Shown here: positions 31,291 through 41,295 of the stretch, piece by piece
Numbering within the stretch: the first letter of the stretch is position 1
How the letters are laid out: every line of letters begins with the position of its first letter
Assembly (NCBI GenBank): GCA_035772785.1
Contig: JAOCPU010000023.1
Span: 186,001 to 250,000 of the forward strand
Length of the DNA stretch: 64,000 bases
Direction of reading: 5' to 3'
DNA from: Phlebiopsis flavidoalba
Taxonomy: Eukaryota; Basidiomycota; Agaricomycetes; Polyporales; Phanerochaetaceae
Translations under genes and position numbers: made by a program
The notes under the pieces: model-generated
What the model was told of the DNA's origin: nothing
What the model saw: only the letters and a program-made list of their open reading frames with translations
Databases searched by the model: none

Positions 31291-34047
31291 TCAGAATAGC
31301 CCCAACAGATCGTCCTGCGCCTGTTGTGGCTGAGCCCTGGTGGTGGGTGGTGACGCAGCCTGCAGAATCGACGGAGTCCAGTAGCAGGCGACGGCGCCAT
31401 CGGCGACGCACCGAAATGAAAGCCCCCCGAGGCCACCAAGCCCGTTCTGCTGCGGTGCGGCGGCGACGGGCGCGCTTGCCCATACTCTGTACGTTCCCGA
31501 AAATCGACACGAGGGTCGTGTCCGCATTGTTGTTTTTAGCGTGACAGTGCCCTGCCCAGGAGGGCTCTTCCTGCGGCAGGGGTTGGGTTGGTGTAGCGGC
31601 AAGTGCCACGCTGTTCCGCGTGGGATACGTGAACGGATGCGCGTAGGCGGTCGTGTTGGATCGTCGAAGTTGAGCAGAGTTCTTCTCCGCGCTGTTGACC
31701 GCTGTACGACTGGTCTGCAGGGAGTCCTGTGTTGGTGCGTGACCCCTTCATTGTGCACCGTATCCTGAGGGGCTGCTCTACAAACGTAAGGCTGGAGTAC
31801 ACTTGATAGCCGTATTGATCTGACTTACTCTCCGCCCGCTTGGGGCAGGGCATCGGGCACCGATACGACCCCTTCCGACGAAGGTCCTTCTTCTGGTTTG
31901 TGGTAGACACTCGCCAACGATGAGACTTCGCCAAGTAGTTCCTCAGAAAGCGCAGGTGACACTGTGGTCCTGGGTAGAGATATTGGTGGCCGGTGCGCGA
32001 GGACAACGGTCTGTATCGGGTGAGCGGTGCACCATTGACGACCTGAATGTCAACGACATACCTATCGCAGTCTCCTGGGATCGGTAGAAAGCAGTCGCCA
32101 GTAGATATAATGGCTCGGTCTCTGACATCGGGCGAGTCACAGTCTTTGGTCGCCGTGTATTCAACACCCGTTGTACAAGTCCCCTGTGAGCTATCCGGCT
32201 TCCCGCAGGAAGAGTTTTGACGGCCGACGGCCCGTAAGAGTTCTGCAGTTGCACCTATCATTGCGTCGTCAGATTTAGCGTTCATAATCGTCACATTTCA
32301 CGTACTGGGTATGACTCTTCTGTGAATGTATCAACGAAGATGCCCAGCAATTCGTCGGCGTTTTCGATCTTGTTAGCATATTCGCCAATAATCCAAATCA
32401 ACGAAGCCTTCGTCCCTCTGTGGTTCGCGGGGTGGCCAGTTCGTCTAGGTTCGCGCACAGCGTCGGGATGACGCCTTCGTATGTTGATGGGCTTATTTTC
32501 GGAAGATATCCTGTTACTTAAGGTGTGAATGACATTGTATGCCACGTCGGAGTAGACAAACCCTACTTTCATGACGACAACAGCCTCCTGTACGACGTAG
32601 CTTGACCCTTGTTGTTCCAATCAATTCCAGCAGAACGTTGACGCATCGTTCCGCGGCCTCGTCGATCTTGATCGCTGTCTGGCCAATGGCCTTGATACTT
32701 CTCCGTACAAAGTCGAATCGGATGACTTCGGATGCATATCTGAAGAAAATATGAGCCAGAAGATAGGAAGGGTACATGAATGATCACTCTTTCAGCTCAC
32801 TCAGGAGTGCATCGACGTTTGCTCTCGCCGGACCAGCCTGACCATGATGTCGAGTTTCTCCACCTTGACGTATAACGGGTCGTTGTATTTGCAGAAAAAC
32901 ACACGCATCTCGTTTGAGAGCAGCTCAGGTCTCTTCTGCAGCAACAAATTGATGTTGCGTAGGGCAACCCCATCTGCACCTCTGGGGGATTCGAGAGTAG
33001 GGTTACGAGTGGTGGTGCCATCTTGCGGACCAGTTGTTTCGTGAGATTCTCAGAGTTGACATTGCGCATGTGTATCATGATGACCTTAGAATACATAAGG
33101 ATGTTTCTCACAAGATGAGATACCGACCACTGACCTTCACCGCAGCAAGCACGACACTGGCATTTGCATGCTGGAACTGTGGTACTACCCGCTCGCATAT
33201 ATGCTCACTCTCCTGATCACTCACGGTCTCGTACCGTGATAACGCGTTCAGAATGGCGACGCGACCCCCCATTCCGAGCATTCGTTCATGTGGCGATGAG
33301 TAGTTTGCTGAGGACGTTGTTCGTGATACTGAAGATGTCTTCTGTGGAGCCTGCTGCAACAGCAGCATTGTGAATATCTGTCAGGGCTGCCACGGTATTG
33401 GCAAAAACCTATTTGAGGTCAGGCAAATGGGGCGAGGGAAGGTCAAGGGTCGCACCATAGGGTTACTGTCCGCAATCATCTCCCTCAGTGTCTCCAAGCC
33501 GGTTGCTTTTGTTTTGAAGCCGTTCTCGATGACGAGGTCAGGTTTCAAGTCATACAGCTTTGCAACACATAGGGCGGGCCGTCTTGCGTACATACGGGTT
33601 CTCGTCCCGCGAAAACACTTCTGCAGAGGATCGCAGAGGTAGTCGATGATCTTCTCCGCGCGCAGACAGCCCATGGTCCTGATTGCTAGTGCGCGTACGA
33701 GAGGGTTGGGGTCATCGGTATCCTTGACAAAGGTGTTGACGGCAAGGATGACAAGTTCTGGCTGTGTCTTGGCGTAGTTCATAAGGTACAAAATATACGA
33801 GCTTCTTCTGCTCAAGATCATCGGTCTGCATGTTCTTGAGCACGTCGGGGAATAGCCCGCTGACATCTGCAGGAGTAATTAGCAGTCAGTGCATTAATGA
33901 TATGATGAGAACGCACCCCTTCTGGACTGTCATATTCGCAATGACCCGTTTAATGGCATCCTTGCGCTTTCTCCTATACTCGCTATTGAGATCGGCTGCG
34001 AGTTCAAAGTTCTCGCCTTTACGTGGTGGCGCGCGAAAGCTGGCCAT
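31291..34047 (-). CDS. APL2: AP-1/AP-2 adaptor complex beta subunit (beta-adaptin)
   Basis: It is the large subunit of the clathrin adaptor at the trans-Golgi or endosomes. Minus strand: [40 protein letters not shown] at the start (34047). [20 protein letters not shown] and [20 protein letters not shown] follow, then [14 protein letters not shown] and [59 protein letters not shown] and [20 protein letters not shown] come next, then [46 protein letters not shown] and [11 protein letters not shown] lead to [19 protein letters not shown] and DSPDVRDRA. The C terminus [14 protein letters not shown] (stop 31291) resembles a clathrin-box type end (LLGLF). There is no folded ear domain, as in many fungal AP-1 beta chains. 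About ten introns and many one-base shifts are present. AP-1 versus AP-2 use cannot be settled from sequence alone. Confidence 0.9.
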
Positions 34048-34373
34048 GACGACCTCGAATTATGGTGTGAGAGGTCGGGCTGGGGCCGCCGATTGAAAGG
34101 AAGGCGTGAGCAGTCGTTGGAGGGGCGTGGCAAGGTGTGAAACGATGGGCGGCGGATTGTCCCAATGCACAATGTGACGGCTGCGTAACAGGGCCAAGTG
34201 AAGGAGTGGTAACAACTAGTAGCAAAGGCGTAAGCAGACCACTGATGAGATCATCGGAAAGTCATTACTTCGCTCCTATAACCACCGAAACCTTTAGTAG
34301 AGTCCATTTTCCTTCTCGTTTAGCCTCCTTCCCACTTCAGCTTTGCCTAGGTCTCAACGCAAGGCTCTTCATC
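34048..34373. promoter_or_regulatory. Shared divergent promoter region of the beta-adaptin and RRP41 genes
   Basis: The two starts at 34047 (minus) and 34374 (plus) are 326 bp apart with nothing between them, so the interval must carry both promoters. No clear TATA box on either strand. Confidence 0.5.
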
Positions 34374-35278
34374 ATGGTCAGCCCTTCAAATGTTCATGCG
34401 TTCTCCTTTTACAATATACAATTACCAGGGCTCTAGAGTTGAAATCCTGAACGATGAAGGCTACCGCTCAGTACGGTCGAAGACAATTCGAACTTCGCGA
34501 TATAAACTATGGACCTTTCGCCGAAGGGCACTGCAGATGGATCTGCAATGATTACGCACGGCTTGACGCAAGTTGTTGTGTCTGTCTTTGGACCGCGTGA
34601 AGCGAGATTGCGGTCTCAAAACATTGCACGACCGTGCTGTTTTGAACGTGGAGGTCAATATTGCACCATTCAGCACTGGCGAGCGGCGGCGGAAACGGAA
34701 TCGAGGAGACAAGTGAGTCTGAATAATTTAACTCATGCTACTGGACACGACGAAACGTACGTACCTTAGCGGGGAGTAGCTGACTTTCCTCTCCAGGCGT
34801 ATTCTCGAGTTTGCTGCGTCTATCAAGTCCACCTTTGAGCCAGTCATCCAGACAAGCCTGTATCCCCGGTCACAGATCGACATCTACGTACAGTGCTACA
34901 ACAAGACGGCGGACTACTACAAGCAAGTATCAACGCGACTACTCTTGCGCTTGTCAACGCGGGCATACCCCTCCTCGATTTCGTCTGCGCGCTGTGACAG
35001 GCGGAGTCCATTCGACATCACCTATGCTGGACCTTACGACGTTAGAAGAAAACGACATTCCCCACCTAACAGTAGCCGTCATGCCAAAATCGGGGAAGGT
35101 CACTCTTGTGACGATGGAAACGCGCCTGCACGTCGATCGCTTTGGCGACATCTTCAAGTTAGCTTGCGAGGCTGCTCAAGTGATACATAAAGAAATGAGG
35201 CGGGCGGTACACGCACGAACTCGATGGCTGGTAGACGCGATGGACGCGGGCTCTCGTTTCGTCTCTTCTGACAGGTGA
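34374..35278 (+). CDS. RRP41: Exosome complex component RRP41 (SKI6)
   Basis: It is an RNase PH-like ring subunit of the RNA exosome. The first exon is just the ATG (34374-34376). A 52-nt intron (GTCAGC..TACCAG, 34377-34428) follows, and exon 2 continues GSRVEILNDEGYRS. DLSPKGTADGSAMITHGLTQ, VVVSVFGPREARLRSQN, EFAASIKSTFEPVIQTSLYP and RSQIDIYVQ follow, then VTGGVHSTSPMLDLTTLEEN. DIPHLTVAVMPKSGKVTLVT, METRLHVDRFGDIFKLACEA, AQVIHKEMRRAVHARTRWLV and DAMDAG run to a stop near 35278. Frame changes occur after GYRS, around ARPCC/HDRAVLNVEVN and in the QQDGG region. Length of about 260 residues is as expected. It is divergent from the beta-adaptin gene. Confidence 0.92.
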
Positions 35279-35604
35279 TAATGTAGACAAAGACGTCGCG
35301 ATGAATGACATGGAATGAAGACGTATCGGTATTGCCCATGGCTGCGTGGTCACCGCGACCTCAAGGCATTGCCTTCAACGCTTATGAAGGTCATCACTAA
35401 AGGACCCCGTGTAGGTATTTTGTCTTCTTATGCGGGAACTTTATTTGTTACCCAGAAAGGCGGCATCAAAATGTTTCGGCCACCGTTATCGATTACCGAA
35501 CTGGTTCGCGGCATATAACAAGGTCGCGCCCACGTTGTGGCAGTCCCATCACGCACTCTCACTCTTACCATCTACTACCTCTTTTCGAGCCATTCTCACA
35601 CGAC

Positions 35605-36397
35605 ATGCTACATGCTCTCGGGATAAGGCCCTTCGATCTGCAACCGGTGTACGCGAACTGGCTAGACGCCCCGAAGTTCAACGGGAAGGAAAAGAAGGAT
35701 TTCACCGTCGGTTCTTGGCTGGCCAAGATTGAGGAGGGGATGCAAATTACACAGGGTGCCTAAGGACCTGTGGCCTATGGTTGCGCAACATTACATGAGC
35801 GAGAAGGCTACCAAAACGGTTTCGGAAAAGTTACACAAGTCATGGTTCAAATGCATGGTTCTACTACACATGGAAACTGGAGGAGGTTCAAGACTGCGAT
35901 GGAGAATGCTCATTGTAAGCCTCGCTGCTGTCTATCAAATCAGTCATTTCAACGAGCCTTCACAGGGGAATTTCTCGAGGGCAACAAGTGGCTACGGATT
36001 GTTGGCTCAAAGGCGACGTCGATTTTCACTAAAGGAGAGCAGGCCACCGACCGAGAGAAGGCCACTCAGCCTCCTTCCAAACCAGCCGACCCTCGATCAT
36101 TTTTACAAAGGACGCTTACGACAAAAAGCGACAAGACACCAGTAGGCTCAGCGAAGGACGCCTCTCGCCCCAAACCTGCTCGCGCCTCCAGCCTCTTCGT
36201 GTTCTCGAATAATTCACAAGAGCATCCCCAAACCGGAGCCTCAAGCTTCAAACACGCTCAAGAAGAAAGGGCCGCCGAACGACAAAGTCATCCAGAGGCC
36301 CAGGTCGAACTCTCAACCTAAACCCAGTCTAGCAGGTACGTTCTATGCTGCTCAGGCTCGTACACCAGTCCGCTCATTCTATACGCCTAGTCGTTGA
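35605..36397 (+). CDS. Basidiomycete-specific protein of unknown function, copy 2 (frameshifted)
   Basis: MLHALGIRPFDLQPVYANWL, DAPKFNGKEKKDFTVGSWLA and KIEEG open the gene. Another frame continues VPKDLWPMVAQHYMSEKA, and a third VTQVMVQMHG and NWRRFKTAMENA. This matches the order seen at 470-900. A Lys/Pro/Ser-rich tail (SKPADPRSFLQRTLTTKSDK; PPNDKVIQRPRSNSQPKPS) ends with AGTFYAAQARTPVRSFYTPS and a stop at 36397. Because three frames are needed within 250 bp, the annotation relies on comparison with the first copy and with my memory of the family. No catalytic residues or known fold are recognised. Confidence 0.55.
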
Positions 36398-36835
36398 GGG
36401 CAATCGTGCCGAGGTACCGGTCTGGCTTTTGTTGGCCTGCGAGGCGCTCAAGGACCTTAACGTCGAATACCCCACCACTATGGGCCTAGTCATCGGCTTA
36501 TCCTCATCACGGTTGGGTCTATTCCCTCCCTTCCTGCTGTGTCTGCGGGGTGCGGCGGGTGCGTTCCTCGCGAGTGGAACCGCCCATGCCTTGGGTTCCA
36601 TCATTGTCGGCTTGGGAGGTCTACTCACGGCACACCAACAGACGACTAAGCCTTGAACGTCTAGACTGTAAAGTCTTGTCATCGAGTACGATTTCTCCCT
36701 TCAAGTTGTCGATACACCAAGTCTCGGCTGGCCGATTACTCGCCAATATGCGTATGTATGTAATATAAACTAGTCCAAACAAGCTGAGGCCTTATTGCGA
36801 CCGTCACTAAACTTGCTTCCTAATTAACTTGCATG

Positions 36836-38110
36836 CTAATCTACTGACACCATCAAATTCAAGCATCCATTATTGAGCAACTCAGTACTCAGTACTGAGC
36901 TCGTGAAAGTCTCTTTGGATGATCCTGTCTCTAACTCGCGTTTACTAAGGTGCGACGGTTTCGATTCTTCACTAGGCTCCGCGAAATCGTATCGTGGTAC
37001 CTGTGGTTGACATCCACTGTTGGCATGTCGTAGGTCCCATTGACAGCCTGACCCCGCCCGAAACGTATGATGATCAGGTTGAATGAGATGCCGATTACGA
37101 CAAGCATCTGTCCCAGAGCTACGTGAGTTAAATGCGTCTAATGTGAGCGCAACCAATGCCCGTACCATCTGTGAGATGGCGTATGCAGCATTGCTCCCAG
37201 TCACTTCTGTAATCAGGGTTAAGAGGACAAAGACGGTGTAGAGGAGTCCGGATTCAATGATGACCTGGGTGGCTTTTGATAGCCGCGAACGTCTTCGTCT
37301 CGGTAGCGCAACCAGTATGGAGGTTTCCTGATCAACTTGGTGGATCCGCCAGACAATTAGCCCTGGAGTGAACATGAGTTGATTGCGAATAGAGTAACAT
37401 AGACGAGAACATTGATGCATTACCGGTAGTCCAGTCAAACAGATTTGTGACCAGCGTAATCACGAGAAAACGCAGTGATGACATGTGCGATTTTGGCCGT
37501 GGCCACTATGCCCCCCGTGGTGGTGGTTGCGGTCATCCAAATGATAACGCCCCCACAGGCCACACCCGCTACCCAGAGAAGCGCGGGTAGCGAAACGATT
37601 TTGAAGTCGCGAGAGAAAATGACATAGCAGCGGTAAACCTATGAATGAGATGTTCTGTGTTGAGACGAGGGGGATGCCAATCAAAAAACTCACCAACATG
37701 CCATCTCCGAGTAACGATACCACTTGCATATCAACCGTCTACAGTACGCAAATATGTTCAACAAAGTACGCGCTAAGAGAGACTGCGGAGCTATACCTCT
37801 ATGACGTGCGTAAAGTCGGATAACTGTTCAAACTGTTGTTCTGCACTATTTGTTCCCTTGTAGAATACGAAAAAACTCGCAAGAGAGCGATGAACTTCAC
37901 GACTACGTCGGTCGTTATGACTGTAAACAAGGCGGCGGTCAGACCCATGAGCCTATATCTCATTCGCTTGCTCTTGTCCGCCCTGGCGCGAACAAGAACC
38001 CGCACACATTGGCCAGCAGAGATGAGGTATATGCCCGTAGGTAATGGACACCAGGAACAGCGCGACCAGCTGGGCCTCTGGGATGGGATAGGGCGGGGGC
38101 TCTGTGTCAT
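36836..38110 (-). CDS. Basidiomycete multi-spanning (about 7 TM) membrane protein, copy A
   Basis: Minus strand: near the start, PIPEAQLVALFLVSITYGIY, LISAGQCVRVLVRARADK. MGLTAALFTVITTDVVVKFI and FVFYKGTNSAEQQFEQLSDF follow, then an intron and VDMQVVSLLGDGMLV. After a further intron come YRCYVIFSRDFKIVSLPALL, WVAGVACGGVIIWMTATTTT, ATAKIAHVITAF and GLIVWRIHQVD. IIESGLLYTVFVLLTLITEV, TGSNAAYAISQMV, ISFNLIIIRFGRGQAVNGTY and a hydrophilic tail lead to a stop at 36836. The pattern GDGMLxYRC, then TTGLIVWRI, then ESGLLYT, then FNLIIIR with conserved intron positions defines a large family of unknown function in Agaricomycetes. About seven hydrophobic helices are expected. Other copies are at 53275, 60711 and 63283. 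The start at 38110 needs one frame correction. Confidence 0.75.
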
Positions 38111-38803
38111 TGAGCTTGTGTGTAGACTGTGGGAAGGCTTAGCCAAACACTTGCGATGATATAAGAGGTGTGTCTGCGCGACAAATTTAGCGTCTTCTCC
38201 GTGGACCGTCACAGGGCCAAAAGAAGGTGCTACTGGATCTTGAATGCGTTTTAGCTTCCTGACGCTAGCGCAGCAGAAGATGGATAGCATTCGCACCAAC
38301 TTAATCATGGCATGTACTGGCAGCAAAACCTTGCATCGAGGTTCTTGAGCTTTCACCCCCATACCAGATTGTGTATTCAGGATTGTGTATGATTTGATTA
38401 CCACACCATATCTCCAGGGGTTTCCCTTGTAAGCCCGTAGATACATTTACTTGATTAATATCGAGAGGTACGACCTGCTTTCCTTTCCAGCAGCTTAAAG
38501 TGCGGCTGACATTCACGAAATCCGCGTTCCCGCTCCTTGCTGGTTTCGCCAGTCTTCCTCATCTGATAGAAAATCAACGGGAGGGGGATACCTTACGTAT
38601 CGTTTACAGTTGTCAAACTCGTCCAGGCAATGTACTTCCCATGTCTGTGTCCCACAATGTACAACGACGTGGCCCCATAGCAGATTGACAACAATCGACA
38701 CTGGCAGTGTTCGAGTGTTTGGAAAGAGGTTTTTATTCTTTGATGAGGTCGCGTCGATACATTGTGTTTGGTATTTGTTACTGGTCGTTGTCCCATATTC
38801 CTA
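38111..38803. other. Intergenic, no gene recognised
   Basis: Upstream region of the membrane-protein gene and 3' side of the aldo/keto reductase. Small ORFs only. Confidence 0.4.
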
Positions 38804-40327
38804 TCAGTGGAAGTAGTTCGCAGCAAGCGACTTGACGGAATCCCATGCATTGATCCAGAAGAACAAATGACTACTTCGTCAGCTACAGAGAAGATCTCAA
38901 GTACGGGCAGAATGTACAGGGAAGGTGCCGTCACGGGACTCACGCAAAGGGCCTTTTTCTAAATCAAGCAGGTTCTACGCAGCGAAATATAGCAGCCCGA
39001 ACTCGAAACTCGATGTAGCTCTTACCTGCTGAGCGTGGCGTACGCTGGATGCTCCGATGATGATAGCATCACCGTGTTCTTTTTTTCAGAAGACTGTGTG
39101 GGTGGTGATAACCAACGGAGCGCCACCTCCGCCATGGTTAATCCATGATTGTCGCCCACAACCTCAACCGCGGCGAGCGCGCTGAAATATGTTTGGTTCC
39201 AATATTTGCGACGATAGCTCTACAGACCTGATTAGTACGATTTTGTGGCAACGTAGACGGACGGACTTGTCCTAGGCCCTTCGTCGGATCGAAGCGAGAC
39301 CCTGGTTCGACGTTTTTCGTGAGCCGCGCGGTAACGGCCTGTGAAGAGTCCTCCTCCGACTACAAGCGGAAGATTCAGCTATCGTTAGACAAGAGCGTTC
39401 AAAAGCAACTAACGTGGACTAAAAGCATAGAAAGAGATATCATGTTTCCTCAAGCATGGTAATAACTCCGGCTCAACATTACGATGCATGGCGTTATACA
39501 CGCCCTGGTACACGGCAGGCATGACGAACCCGTTGGCTTTGCATATTGCGATAATTTCGGCGACTTCCCAAGACATGAAATGCTGATCCCGAACCGTTTG
39601 AATTTGCCCTCTTTGTAGAGCTCGTTAACTGCTCTCAGTGTGACTTCATATGGTGTAGTGCGATCTGGAACCGTGAAGATACCATATGTCGATTGAACTG
39701 GTCATGGTTGTGGCGGTGAGTATGAAAGATGAATTTGAAACGCACCTAGTCTTGAGAGCCGCGAGGGAAATTTCGAGATGCTTTCGTAGGTCCTCCGGAC
39801 CATGAGAAATCACGCCGTCTGTCTGGGATGCGTTGGAAAATACCTATCACAGAGATATCAGGGACAAAGAAGTAGTGAAAGATGAGAAGAGAGCGTACAA
39901 TGGTCGGATAGAGCTTCGTGTCTACGACAAGCCCACGCGCTTGCCAGTCCATCTCGCCAATCACTTCCTCGCTTGTCCCCTCACAGTACATGCGAGCACA
40001 ACGTCAAGCTTACAGTTTATCAGAAAAACCATACGAAGACATGTCCTTCAGGGCCGTACCTTGTTATGGCCGTGCGCTCGAAAAGAGGTCGAGGATGGCG
40101 GACACGTCTTCGACGTTATGTATACGTACCGCTGTGATTGCTGAGTATCCTTCGAGGCCAGAACATAGCTGCTGACTGTACACATACTCTCTGTGCGCCT
40201 TCCTTGCCAAATCCGGCACACCCCTGAAATCGCCGTGAGTGCTACCAAACAGACCACTGCATACTCCAAGTTCAAGGAGTACACACTGACCAGAATGACA
40301 TTCATGGCAGTATTCCTGCTGCGGCAT
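38804..40327 (-). CDS. Aldo/keto reductase (AKR7, aflatoxin-aldehyde reductase type)
   Basis: A NADPH-dependent carbonyl reductase is predicted, cytosolic. Minus-strand exons: GVPDLARKAHRE, VRIHNVEDVSAILDLFRAHG, HNKV. After an intron comes YCEGTSEEVIGEMDWQARGL with VVDTKLYPT. FSNASQTDGVISHGPEDLRK, HLEISLAALKT and DRTTPYE follow. LRAVNELYKEGKFKRFGIS, IAICKANGFVMPAVYQGVYN, AMHRNVEPELLPCLRKHDIS and FYAF lead to DNHGLTMAEVALRWL. NLLDLEKGPL, DEVV, and AWDSVKSLAANYFH end with a stop at 38804. The series VDT.., WQ..GLV.DTK, YQGVYNA..R.VEPELLPCLR is specific to the AKR7/AKR-like branch. At least six introns and several one-base shifts are present. The start is uncertain (40327 or 40305). The substrate is unknown. 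Confidence 0.85.
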
Positions 40328-40729
40328 TGGCGATACTGTTCACAAGGTGAGAGATAGCACTAGGTGGGAGGATAACGTTGCGCATGCGACGTTACACTGG
40401 GAACAGCTTTTGTATGCACGAGTACTGGGCATCCGTCTGTCCCGTGAGAAACGCTACATGATATGTACTAACGTTCCGGGTAGATTTCGTCGTGCCTCGG
40501 AGAGTGCCCGCAAGTCCTCTCTGTGTCCCGATGTTAGAGTCGATTAAGTACTCAGCTCAAAGCAAAAACCGTTGCCGAGGTTTATACTGTTGGAGTTATG
40601 TTTTACCTCTACGTGAACTAAGGTATTCTCTTGAGCCCATTAAAATGGATGGGGCACCCAGATTGTATCGGCGAAGGATGTGATTCGAGGTCGGGAGTAG
40701 ATACGCTCTCAAGGTGGTTTTCATCAAAC

Positions 40730-40972
40730 GGGAAACCCGGGCCGGTGCTTACCGGGTAAAGGGCATTCACTTACCGGGGGGCCTGAAGCGGAGTAAGAGG
40801 GCCGATCAGTATCCACTGACGTGATCATTCTGTGTTGTAAGAGAGAGTTACTTATTTGAGTCACAAAGGCACCGGCGCGTTGACAACACGCTCACAGCGC
40901 TGCGCGTCAAAATCGCCAGTTTTAGCACTCAAACACCACCTCAGTCGCACACAGGTCAAACATCAAAAACTT
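40730..40972. repeat. Direct repeat, unit 1
   Basis: Starts CCCGGGCCGGTGCTTACCGG and continues with GGAGTAAGAGGGC, AAGAGAGAGTTA, GTTGACA, TTTTAGCACTC and GGTCAAA. The same blocks in the same order recur in unit 2 (41005-41205). It is about 80 bp upstream of MCD4, once unit 2 is included. Confidence 0.7.
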
Positions 40973-41004
40973 ATTCAAAAAATTATTCAAAAAACCAACA
41001 ACGG

Positions 41005-41205
41005 GGAAGCCCGGGCCGGTGCTTACCGGGTAAGGCATTCACTCTTACCGCCTCGGAGTAAGAGGGCGAATCATTATCCGTTTGACGTGACATATTCTTG
41101 GTTGTATCGAGAGAGTTATCTTTTTGAGTAATACCGGCCGTTGACACCGCTCTGCGCGTTTTCTAGCACTCTGCCACCCAGTCGCACCGGTCAAATATCT
41201 TTAGT
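41005..41205. repeat. Direct repeat, unit 2
   Basis: CCCGGGCCGGTGCTTACCGG, GGAGTAAGAGGGC, GAGAGAGTTAT, GTTGACA, TTCTAGCACTC and GGTCAAA repeat unit 1 with several internal deletions. It ends 90 bp before the MCD4 start codon. Confidence 0.7.
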
Positions 41206-41295
41206 CTCTCACTCATGTCCTTCCATAGAATTTGAAGCTCATACCTTGTGCGAAGTAACTACGCATAACAGTTGCTGATACTGTAACGAAACAGG

